NCBI GenBank assembly: GCA_963728165.1
Contig: CAVSIY010000006.1
Coordinates: forward strand, 124,001 to 188,000
Direction: 5' to 3'
Length of the DNA: 64,000 bases
DNA from: Hyphomicrobium_A sp963728165
GTDB taxonomy: Bacteria > Pseudomonadota > Alphaproteobacteria > Rhizobiales > Hyphomicrobiaceae
Position numbers and translations under genes: made by a program. Below are positions 57,210 to 64,000 of the stretch, piece after piece. The notes beneath the pieces are model-generated. The model was not told the DNA's origin. It made no database searches and worked only from the letters and a program-made list of their open reading frames with translations. Each line of letters starts with the position of its first letter. Positions within the stretch are counted from its first letter, which is position 1.

Positions 57210-58109
57210 ATGCCCTCGCGCGACCGCCCCATCATCCCTCCGGAGCTAGTGCCGCCCTACCACGTGACCGCGCCGCAGACGCAGGCTGCCCCCTTCGTGC
57301 TGTGCTCGCCGCACTCAGGCAGCATTTACCCTGCGGGTTTCCTGGAGGTGTCGCGGCTCAGCCCCCACTCCTTGCGCAAGTCGGAGGACTGCTTCGTCGA
57401 CGAGCTGTTCATGCCGATCGCGACCGAAGGGGCGCCGCTGATTGCGGCGCGGTTCCCCCGCGCCTACCTCGATGTGAACCGTGAGCCCTACGAGTTCGAC
57501 CCCGAGCTCTTCATCGATCCGCTGCCCGATTTCGCCAATACGCAGTCGGTGCGCGTCGCCGGCGGGCTCGGCACCATCGCCCGTATCGTCGCCGACGGCG
57601 AGGAGATCTACCGCTCCAAGCTGCCGCTGGCGTGGGGCATGGCGCGCGTGGAGCAGCTCTACATCCCGTTTCACGCCGCGCTCGCCGAGCTCATCGAGAC
57701 CACGCGGCAGCAGTTCGGCTACACCATCCTCATCGACTGCCACTCGATGCCGTCCGCCTCCATGGCGCCTGCCGGCGGACCGCGCCCCGACATCGTGCTG
57801 GGTGACCGCTTCGGTGCCTCCGCCGACTGCAAGATCACCCGCTTCCTCAAGGACCTCTTGGTGGGGCTCGGCTACGAGGTGCAAATGAACCGCCCCTACG
57901 CCGGCGGCTACATCACCGAGCACTACGGCCGCCCCGCGCGCGACGTGCACGCCGTGCAGATCGAGATCAATCGCGGGCTCTACCTCAACGAGCTGACGCT
58001 GCGTCCCACCGCGGCGTTCGCCGAGTTGCAGCGCGATCTGCAGTCTCTGGCGGGCCCACTCTTCAACGAGCTTCCAGCTCTGCTCGAGCGGCGTGCAGCC
58101 GCCGAGTGA
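57210..58109 (+). CDS. N-formylglutamate amidohydrolase family protein (2)
   Basis: 299 residues. Motifs: FVLCSPHSGSIYPAGFLEVS, FPRAYLDVNREPYEFDPELF, ILIDCHSMPSAS (metal-binding His), and GGYITEHYGRPARDVHAVQI. It is closer to HutG-type enzymes than the copy at 52265-53173. HutG releases formate from N-formyl-L-glutamate in histidine degradation, but no other hut gene is visible. It precedes the MmgR-type RNAs and hisN; order cpdR, this gene, hisN is familiar in the group. Confidence 0.92.
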   Translation: MPSRDRPIIPPELVPPYHVTAPQTQAAPFVLCSPHSGSIYPAGFLEVSRLSPHSLRKSEDCFVDELFMPIATEGAPLIAARFPRAYLDVNREPYEFDPELFIDPLPDFANTQSVRVAGGLGTIARIVADGEEIYRSKLPLAWGMARVEQLYIPFHAALAELIETTRQQFGYTILIDCHSMPSASMAPAGGPRPDIVLGDRFGASADCKITRFLKDLLVGLGYEVQMNRPYAGGYITEHYGRPARDVHAVQIEINRGLYLNELTLRPTAAFAELQRDLQSLAGPLFNELPALLERRAAAE

Positions 58110-58265
58110 CGGGGAGCGCTTCTCCCGCAAGCTATGCAGGATAGACATACTGCGAGGCCTCGGAGGCGCCGCGTACCGATCGGTCCCCTGTTGCGTGGAA
58201 GGCGTGAGGTGGTTGAGCCCGGCCACACGACGCTGGCGCAGCCCGCCGCAGAGCAGGAGCCCGGG
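58110..58265. other. Intergenic before the small RNAs
   Basis: No gene seen. Also 58527-58764 after the second RNA (toward hisN) shows nothing besides hisN's leader. Confidence 0.35.
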
Positions 58266-58335
58266 CAAAGAAAAAGGGCCGTTCGGGTCAACGAACGGCC
58301 CAAGTCTAGGGAGGAAACGCCCAAGGAGGGCTACG
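58266..58335 (-). ncRNA. mmgR: Small RNA of alpha-r8/MmgR (suhB) type, copy 1
   Basis: On the minus strand: stem-loop GCCC-tcctt-GGGC, then the unpaired core GTTTCCTCCCTAGACTT, which contains the conserved decamer TTTCCTCCCT of the alpha-r8 (MmgR) family, then terminator stem GGGCCGTTCG/CGAACGGCCC with a six-base loop and TTTTTCTTT. MmgR restrains PHB granule formation in Sinorhizobium. 5' end estimated. A second copy follows at 58463. Confidence 0.8.
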
Positions 58336-58462
58336 ACAGAACGAGCTAGGCTCGCGATGTCGCACTGCAAAACTTACGGGTGCATTGCACAATTTTCAAA
58401 TGCATTTTTTGCAGAGCTGCACATCCGCAAATGAAGGGCTCGGCGGCAGCGGCCAAATCCAC

Positions 58463-58526
58463 GGAAAAAAGGCCGTTCGTGGCACGAACGGCCCAAGTCT
58501 AGGGAGGAAACGCCCAAGTGGGCTAA
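58463..58526 (-). ncRNA. mmgR: Small RNA of alpha-r8/MmgR (suhB) type, copy 2
   Basis: Same architecture as copy 1, 195 bases away: stem-loop GCCC-actt-GGGC, identical core GTTTCCTCCCTAGACTT, terminator stem GGCCGTTCGT/ACGAACGGCC with a three-base loop and TTTTTT. The region from the first stem-loop to the terminator is nearly identical; sequence between copies is not, so each probably has its own promoter. Confidence 0.8.
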
Positions 58527-58764
58527 CGGCAGCCATCAGAATCACCGACGCCACCGCGCAACTGAGATATGAGCTTGTTTGCCCTTGTCAGCAACGGAGG
58601 CAGCTGTGGATGGAGGTAATTGCAGAGGATATGTAGCCCCCCAGCAACACAATCGGGAAAGTTAGCCACACTATGTCAAACACATGTAATTCAACGTGCG
58701 TCCGTCATCTGACTTTGACTTGCGCTCGATTTTGCAACGTCTGGCGGCCTGAAGGAGCGCTACT

Positions 58765-59583
58765 GTGACGAGCCGCGTTCGCCCGAGCGTCCCGAGCTTC
58801 AAGACGCTGCTCGATTTCGGGCACGAGCTCGCCGACCTCAGCGGCGCCGTCATCCGCCCCTTTTTCCGCAAGCCGCTCGACGTGACCAACAAGGCCAAGA
58901 AGGGCGCCTTCGACCCGGTCACGGCGGCCGACCGCGCGGCCGAGCGCGCGATTGCACGCGCGATCGCCAAGCGCTGGCCCGACCACGGCCTCGTCGGCGA
59001 GGAGTTCGGCCGCAGCCGCGACGGCACCGGCTTGTGCTGGGTCGTCGACCCGATCGACGGCACCCGCGCCTTCATTATGGGCTCGCCGCTCTGGGGCACC
59101 CTCATCGGGCTGCTCGAGGCAGAGGCGCCCCTCCTCGGCATCATGGACCAGCCCTTCACGCGGGAGCGGTTCTGGTCGGGCGAGAAGGCCGCCTACATGC
59201 GCATGGGCGATGGCCAGCCGCGCCGTCTCAAGACGCGCGCCTGCACGAGCCTCGCCGAGGCCATCGTCTCCACCACCCATCCCGACCTGTTCGCGGCGGG
59301 CGCCGAGGCGCAGGCGTTCGCCCGTTTGAAGGCCCGGGCGCGCATGACCCGCTATGGCGGCGATTGCTACGGGTATTGCCTCCTGGCCGCGGGTTATGTC
59401 GACATTGTCATCGAGACCGGCCTCAAGGCCCACGACGTGGTGGCGCTCATTCCCATCATCGAGCGCGCCGGCGGACGCATCACCACGTGGACGGGCGAGC
59501 CCGCCGCGGCCGGCGGACGCATCCTCGCCTCGGGCGACGCGCGCCTGCACGAGGCGGCCTTGGGCGTTCTCAATAAGCGCTGA
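58765..59583 (+). CDS. hisN: Histidinol-phosphatase, inositol monophosphatase type
   Basis: 272 residues from GTG 58765, with GAAGGAG seven bases upstream. Metal motifs: GLVGEEFGRS, WVVDPIDGTRAFIMG, and AHDVVALIPIIERAGG. The FIMG/PLWGT loop matches the alphaproteobacterial HisN that dephosphorylates histidinol phosphate in histidine synthesis. Typical length. Other IMPase-type activities are possible. Confidence 0.92.
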   Translation: MTSRVRPSVPSFKTLLDFGHELADLSGAVIRPFFRKPLDVTNKAKKGAFDPVTAADRAAERAIARAIAKRWPDHGLVGEEFGRSRDGTGLCWVVDPIDGTRAFIMGSPLWGTLIGLLEAEAPLLGIMDQPFTRERFWSGEKAAYMRMGDGQPRRLKTRACTSLAEAIVSTTHPDLFAAGAEAQAFARLKARARMTRYGGDCYGYCLLAAGYVDIVIETGLKAHDVVALIPIIERAGGRITTWTGEPAAAGGRILASGDARLHEAALGVLNKR

Positions 59584-59601
59584 GCCCGGTCCGCGCCGGT
59601 G

Positions 59602-60561
59602 TCAGGCAACTTTGGCGTCGACCCCGAGATAAGCGTCGAAAGCCGCCCAGAAGCGCGTGCGCACGCTATCGGCCTCCTGCAGGATCTCGTGGCGCGAGCC
59701 CGGCATGAGGATGCAAGAGGCGACCTTCGCCCTGACCGCGAAGTCCTCGATGGCGCGCGTCGACACGACGGTGTCGATGCCCGCCGCAAACATCAACAGC
59801 GGCACGTTGATGCGCACGGGAAAGTCGGGATGCGACAAGCGGCGGCAGGAGCGCAGCGCCGCCTTGAGCCATCCGATCGTGGGCGAGCCGAGCCCGAGCT
59901 GGGGCGCGCGGTCGAGCACGGCCTTGGTGCGCAGCCAGCGCTCGTGGTCGGAGGTGAGCGTGTTGCCCTCGAACGGCCGGTTCGTCTCCAGCTCGTCCGA
60001 GCCGCCGAACACGTAGGCACCCGACATGCCGAGGGCGCAGCCGATCTCGGCGTAGGCGCGCGCCCAGAAGGGCCTGGGGCCCAGGATGCTGTCGTGAATG
60101 GCGATCATCGGCGCGGTGAGCACGATGCGCTCAAACCAGAACCCGGGCATCGTCGCATTGCGCAGCAGCACGTTGCCCCCCATCGAATGACCGAGCCCGA
60201 TGAAGGGCGGGAGGCAGTCGGGCAGCACGATGTCCTTCATGAAACGGATGAGATCGCGGTCATACTCCCAGAACCCGCGGACGTGCCCCTTGCGCGGGTT
60301 CGACAGCATGCGCTGCGAGCCGCCTTGGCCGCGCCAGTCCATCGTCGCCACGGCGAAGCCGCGGCGGCGCAGGTCGGCGATCACCTCGAAGTACTTCTCG
60401 ATGAACTCGGTGCGCCCGCCGAACAGGCACACCGTGCCCCGCCGCGGCATGCGCGTGGCGTCCCAGCGCGCAAACCTCAGCTGCGCGCCGTCATAGCCCT
60501 TGAAAAATCCGACCGTCGCCCCGCTCGGAACCGGATTCTTGGCAAGCGTCACCAGCTTCAT
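59602..60561 (-). CDS. Alpha/beta hydrolase, lysophospholipase-like
   Basis: 319 residues. VCLFGGRTEFIEKYFEVIAD and MDWRGQGGSQRML fit the lysophospholipase (PldB/monoglyceride lipase) group; the nucleophile is Ser in GLGHSMGGNVLL, the His lies in MPGSRHEILQE and the Asp in FAAGIDTVVST. No signal peptide. Probable cytoplasmic lipid esterase. Convergent with hisN, 18 bases apart. Confidence 0.92.
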   Translation of the reverse strand: MKLVTLAKNPVPSGATVGFFKGYDGAQLRFARWDATRMPRRGTVCLFGGRTEFIEKYFEVIADLRRRGFAVATMDWRGQGGSQRMLSNPRKGHVRGFWEYDRDLIRFMKDIVLPDCLPPFIGLGHSMGGNVLLRNATMPGFWFERIVLTAPMIAIHDSILGPRPFWARAYAEIGCALGMSGAYVFGGSDELETNRPFEGNTLTSDHERWLRTKAVLDRAPQLGLGSPTIGWLKAALRSCRRLSHPDFPVRINVPLLMFAAGIDTVVSTRAIEDFAVRAKVASCILMPGSRHEILQEADSVRTRFWAAFDAYLGVDAKVA

Positions 60562-60650
60562 TGCGCCCCCTCCGGCGGCCCGACTCTCGTCGCATCATAC
60601 AACGAGCCGTCGACCGCGACAGGGGCGCCGTCAAGAGCGGGCCTGCAAGC

Positions 60651-61169
60651 CTAGTAGCGCTGCCAGTAGCGGCGCGGACCTCCCGCGAAGGAGCGCCTGT
60701 CATAGCGCCCGTCATAGAGGCGACGCGCTGCGATGACCTCGGCCGAGCACTTGTCGATGGTGAGCTCGAAGAGCCGCCCCGATGGGCGCCGCGCCTGCAG
60801 CAGCACCACGCTGCCCCGCGGCTCGACAGCGCGGAAATCGGACCACCCGTCGTCGCGCAGCCGCGCGTGCGCGACGTCGCGGGGAACGCACCCATCCTCG
60901 CGTGCATACCGCGGCGGCTCATAGCGAGGCTCGAAGGTCTCGTCCCCATAGACGCGGCCCGGCGGATAGATCGGCTCGTCGTCCTGCGGCTCGGCATAGC
61001 GATTGTTATTGGGGGACTCGTCCCCATAGTTGTCGCCGTAGCGGGGATCGTCGTAGGCGGAGCCGTAGTGCGGCGGCTCGTAGAGATCGGCGGAACGGGC
61101 AGGCAGGGTCGTGACGAAAAGCGATGCGGCAACAGCAGACACCGCAACAAGACCGGCTGACGCTGGCAT
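60651..61169 (-). CDS. Secreted hypothetical protein
   Basis: 172 residues from ATG 61169, with GAGGAG upstream. Signal peptide ends PARSA. A Tyr/Pro/Asp/Asn-rich low-complexity segment (about 30-80) precedes a C-terminal domain with GCVPRDVAHARLRDDGWSDF and LFELTIDKCSAEVIAARRL, resembling PepSY-like or short lipoprotein-type domains in Hyphomicrobiales. Two Cys. Function unknown. It lies 89 bases upstream of the hydrolase gene on the same strand. Confidence 0.75.
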   Translation of the reverse strand: MPASAGLVAVSAVAASLFVTTLPARSADLYEPPHYGSAYDDPRYGDNYGDESPNNNRYAEPQDDEPIYPPGRVYGDETFEPRYEPPRYAREDGCVPRDVAHARLRDDGWSDFRAVEPRGSVVLLQARRPSGRLFELTIDKCSAEVIAARRLYDGRYDRRSFAGGPRRYWQRY

Positions 61170-61512
61170 GAGCACACTCCTCGAAACTTGGTTGTCGCTG
61201 CTCCCCAAAAGCCCATCCAGCGTGATCTCGCCAACATGAACGGGAGCTGAAGGCTCGCGAATTTTCCGTTGCCGTCCGACAGCTTGGCGGACGCCGCCGG
61301 CATTCACGGCGATCGTCAGGACAGCCGCTCTTGACCGATGCTGTCGAATAAAGCCTCAGCGCGACCGGTGTCATTTGTCGAGCCGAAGGATCAGCAGCTC
61401 GGGAGCTGACCCCACCTCGGGTTGAAGCCAACGGGCATGTGGCGGCAGCGTTACACGCTATTGGAAACAGCTGGGCTATAAGTGTTGGGCGTGAGTTCAG
61501 CGGAATGGTGCA
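61170..61512. other. Intergenic, no gene seen
   Basis: 343 bases between divergent secreted-protein genes. Nothing convincing beyond promoter space. Confidence 0.35.
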
Positions 61513-61812
61513 ATGGCGATTAAGCGTTGGTGCGTTGTGACAGTGGCAGCCCTTGGCGCGCTGGCGGCGTCCGTCCCGGTGAGGGCGCAGGATCTGACGG
61601 CTCCCCCTTCTGACGCCCGAACCCCTTCAATCCGCTCAGATGACGTTGGTACAGCCGAAAGCCTTCAGAAGGAACAGGCACAAGTCGACGACGCTTCGAG
61701 CGTGACGGATCTGGAATCGACCAGAGCGGCGCTTGACCATCGCGGCGGCCCCGCCGTCAGCCTCAGCGTCAGCGGGTGGGTTGCCGAACAGGTTGTCGTC
61801 CATACCCACTGA
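61513..61812 (+). CDS. Small secreted hypothetical protein
   Basis: 99 residues: signal peptide 1-25 (ending PVRAQ), then a polar, apparently disordered chain. No homologous family recognised. The ATG lacks a strong ribosome-binding site. The C-terminal half (VSLSVSGWVAEQVVVHTH) is short and may be read in error. Confidence 0.5.
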   Translation: MAIKRWCVVTVAALGALAASVPVRAQDLTAPPSDARTPSIRSDDVGTAESLQKEQAQVDDASSVTDLESTRAALDHRGGPAVSLSVSGWVAEQVVVHTH

Positions 61813-62017
61813 GATTTCTGATCAACGTGGCTTGAGTCCGCGTTCGCGGGGCCCACCACGGTCCCGAGTGCGCCGCCCGCCCGCGTCCGCCGATGAGAGC
61901 GCAATAGTCCCGCTGCGATATCGTCAGCTGGTCCGCGTCAGGCCCGATGGGTCAGGCGGGCTTGTACCCAATCGGGGAGGCCTTGAACGCGGCCCGCCCG
62001 CTCCTAAATCAATGCTC

Positions 62018-62109
62018 GCGCACGCCCATCCGGGGTGCGCAGCAAAGAGCGGCCCGGCCCCTATGCGGGCGGGCCAAGAGTGCATGTCGCTTCATCAGGA
62101 GGATATGTC
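62018..62109 (+). promoter_or_regulatory. Probable ROSE-type RNA thermometer of hsp20
   Basis: The leader can fold into three hairpins: 62018-62040 (GCGCAC/GTGCGC), 62051-62075 (GGCCCG/CGGGCC) and 62083-62107. In the last, TCGCTT faces AGGAGGAT, which would mask the ribosome-binding site, with a G opposite G as in ROSE elements. ROSE thermometers control small heat-shock genes in rhizobia. Confidence 0.6.
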
Positions 62110-62559
62110 ATGCGACAGTTCGATCTTGCCCCCCTTTATCGCTCGACCGTCGGATTCGACCGGCTCGCCAAGCTCATGGACGGCGTCGGCGGCTTGGATG
62201 CGGACGGCTACCCGCCCTATAACATCGAGCGGCTGGGCGACAACGAGTACCGCATCACCATGGCGGTCGCCGGCTTCGACAAGGACGAGTTCAAAGTCGA
62301 GGTCAAGGAGCAGGCCCTGGTCGTCAGCGGCGAGAAGAAGCCCGACGACAAGCAGCGCCAGTTCCTGCATCGCGGCATCGCGGCCCGCAACTTCGAGCGC
62401 CGCTTCCAGCTCGCCGACTACGTCGAGGTCAAGGGTGCCGAGTTCAAGGACGGCCTCTTGCACATCGATCTCGTCCGCAACCTGCCCGAGCGCATGAAGC
62501 CGCGCACGATCTCCGTCGCCTCCACCGGCGATGGCAAGCAGATCGAGGCCAACGCCTAA
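62110..62559 (+). CDS. Small heat-shock protein Hsp20/IbpA
   Basis: 149 residues. Alpha-crystallin domain at about 33-130: YNIERLGDNEYRITMAVAGF, LVVSGEKKPDDKQRQFLHRG, FQLADYVEVKGAEFKDGLL. N-terminus MRQFDLAPLYRSTVGFDRLA matches class A rhizobial Hsp20 (IbpA-like). An ATP-independent holdase. AGGAGGAT lies seven bases upstream. Likely heat-regulated by the leader hairpins. Confidence 0.93.
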   Translation: MRQFDLAPLYRSTVGFDRLAKLMDGVGGLDADGYPPYNIERLGDNEYRITMAVAGFDKDEFKVEVKEQALVVSGEKKPDDKQRQFLHRGIAARNFERRFQLADYVEVKGAEFKDGLLHIDLVRNLPERMKPRTISVASTGDGKQIEANA

Positions 62560-63032
62560 GGCGCATTCCGCGCATAAGGTCCGACATGAGCGGGGCGGTC
62601 GCTGCCAAGGTGGCGGCCGCCCTGCCGCGTCGTGCCTGGCTCCCTCCGCGCAGGGCGCATGGCGCTTGTGCGGCCCCGGAAAATCTGCGAAGCTCACCCT
62701 GAAAGGTCAGTAGTCCTGTCCTTTATGGCCATCGCGACGGGCAGACCCGCCGCCGGGCCCCCAATTACGGGGGGTCGGCTGTAAGTTTGAGGAGCACGAC
62801 GAGCAAGAAGCGTGTTTGAGCCGGTAGGAGCGGGCGCCAGAGACAAAGCGCACTCAAAGCTGCCGGAGATGCCGACGATGCGTCGACGCCGTCCGCGGTG
62901 CGGCGGCCCATCGGCCAAATGAGCGGACCCGATCCAAAACCTTGACGAACGCTGCAAAGGACCGATCAATTCGATCCGAGGCACACTCGCCTCCCCATAG
63001 AACCGATGAGACCTGCGCACCGAGGTCGCAGA
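62560..63032. other. Intergenic before gltB, no gene seen
   Basis: 473 bases. No reading frame with a start signal. Promoter of gltB expected within it. Confidence 0.35.
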
Positions 63033-64000
63033 ATGACGAAGAGCCTTCAACCGCGCCGCACCGTCTTGCACCAGGGCGTCTCCACGCTCCCGCAGGCCCA
63101 GGGCCTCTATGATCCCGCGCACGAGCGCAATTCCTGCGGCGTGGGCTTCATCGCCGACATGAAGGGGCGCAAGTCGCACAAGATCGTCACCGACGCCCTG
63201 AAGATTCTGGAGAACCTCGAGCACCGCGGCGCCGTCGGCGCCGATCCCCTGGCCGGCGACGGGGCCGGCATGCTGGTGCAGATCCCCCATGATTTCCTCA
63301 AGGAGGAGTGCCGCGCGCTCGGCTTCACGCTGCCGCCTCAGGGCCGCTACGCCGTCGGCCACATCTTCATGCCGCAGGACGAGCGCCTGCGCGCGCATTG
63401 CGAGCGGGTGTGGGCGCGCATCGTCAAGGAGGAGGGCCTCGAGCTCTTGGGCTGGCGCACGGTGCCCGTCGACAACGCCTCGCTTTCGGAGTTGGTGATC
63501 GCCACCGAGCCGGTGCACCGCCAGGTGTTCATCGGCTGTCCGTCCTCGATCCTCGATCAGGACGACTTCGAGCGGCGCCTCTACCTCACGCGCAAGATCG
63601 TCTCCAACGCCGTCCAGCAAGCCTACAAGGGACGCGACATCGGCCATTACACCGTGTCGCTGTCGAGCCGTACGCTCGTCTACAAGGGCATGTTCCTGTC
63701 CTATCAGCTGCGCGCCTATTACCAGGACCTGTCCGATCCGCGCTTCGTGTCGGCGATGGCGCTGGTGCATCAGCGCTTCTCGACCAACACGTTTCCATCC
63801 TGGAAGCTCGCGCACCCCTATCGCTTCGTCGCGCACAACGGCGAGATCAACACGCTGCGCGGCAACGTGAACTGGATGGCGGCGCGCGAGGCCTCCGTCT
63901 CCTCGCCGCTCTACGGTGACGACATCGAGAAGCTGTGGCCGATCTCGTATGAAGGCCAGTCGGACACGGCCTGCTTCGACAACGCGCTCGAGTTCCTGGT
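63033..64000 (+). CDS. gltB: Glutamate synthase large subunit, N-terminal part
   Basis: 322 codons to the window edge. After a 34-residue propeptide, Cys35 in NSCGVGFIADMKGR is the glutaminase nucleophile. Further GATase motifs: NLEHRGAVGADPLAGDGAG, HQRFSTNTFPSWKLAHPYR and AHNGEINTLRGNVNWM. The enzyme makes two glutamates from glutamine and 2-oxoglutarate. Full length would be about 1500 residues; the small subunit gene is not seen. Confidence 0.96.
   Translation, partial: MTKSLQPRRTVLHQGVSTLPQAQGLYDPAHERNSCGVGFIADMKGRKSHKIVTDALKILENLEHRGAVGADPLAGDGAGMLVQIPHDFLKEECRALGFTLPPQGRYAVGHIFMPQDERLRAHCERVWARIVKEEGLELLGWRTVPVDNASLSELVIATEPVHRQVFIGCPSSILDQDDFERRLYLTRKIVSNAVQQAYKGRDIGHYTVSLSSRTLVYKGMFLSYQLRAYYQDLSDPRFVSAMALVHQRFSTNTFPSWKLAHPYRFVAHNGEINTLRGNVNWMAAREASVSSPLYGDDIEKLWPISYEGQSDTACFDNALEFL

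Overview
The window is high-GC alphaproteobacterial chromosome. Gene content and order point to the Hyphomicrobiales (Rhizobiales), probably a Hyphomicrobium-like lineage. The markers are CpdR, a TrcR/DUF1013 regulator, DUF2312, bactofilins, a split pntA/pntAB/pntB transhydrogenase beside an aa3-type cytochrome oxidase subunit IV, ribF-ileS-lspA, YdcH-purEK, tandem alpha-r8/MmgR-type small RNAs, and a free-standing pqqA that suggests a PQQ-using methylotroph. Almost all of it looks like core chromosome. I see no insertion sequence, prophage or CRISPR array.

Layout. 1-6 kb: end of a TIGR02300 protein, tRNA-Ala(GGC), two bactofilin paralogues and several small secreted or membrane proteins. A 17-bp copy of the tRNA 3' end lies beyond the first bactofilin. 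6-9 kb: a MASE1 histidine kinase with a FixJ-type regulator, convergent with pqqA, then a BamF-like lipoprotein. 9-14 kb: ribF-ileS-lspA. 14-24.5 kb: MaoC hydratase, TrcR, a GT87-like membrane protein, an acyl-CoA synthetase, two YdcH proteins, purE-purK, rpsU, an alpha/beta hydrolase and alanine dehydrogenase. 24.6-31 kb: a BNR-repeat protein paired with a MoaD/ThiS-like protein, an L,D-transpeptidase with a duplicated helical repeat, and a LysR gene facing a small secreted protein across a palindrome. 31-35 kb: the transhydrogenase operon with a trypsin-like protease at its end. 35-46 kb: MgtC/DUF4010 protein, K+ channel, cytochrome c, UbiB-like kinase, Kup, PepF and a sigma-54 regulator. 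47-57 kb: a YcbB-type L,D-transpeptidase, DUF882 protein, OxyR, DUF2312, N-formylglutamate amidohydrolase, DUF1036-pyk, a TPR protein, rpmJ, tRNA-Val(GAC) and cpdR. 57-64 kb: a second amidohydrolase, two small RNAs, hisN, a lysophospholipase-like hydrolase, hsp20 behind a probable RNA thermometer, and the start of gltB.

Two themes stand out. Cell-envelope genes (two bactofilins, two L,D-transpeptidases, DUF882, lspA, lipoprotein) and potassium or membrane-energy genes (Kup, K+ channel, transhydrogenase) are well represented, as are cell-cycle and stress regulators (CpdR, TrcR, OxyR, MmgR-type RNAs, Hsp20).

Six otherwise intact genes (ileS, trcR, a LysR gene with two shifts, the DUF4010 gene, a cytochrome c gene and the DUF882 gene) are broken by seven single-base frameshifts. 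Every one is repaired by removing one base. This uniform direction, including in the essential ileS, makes insertion-type sequencing error more likely than real pseudogenes.
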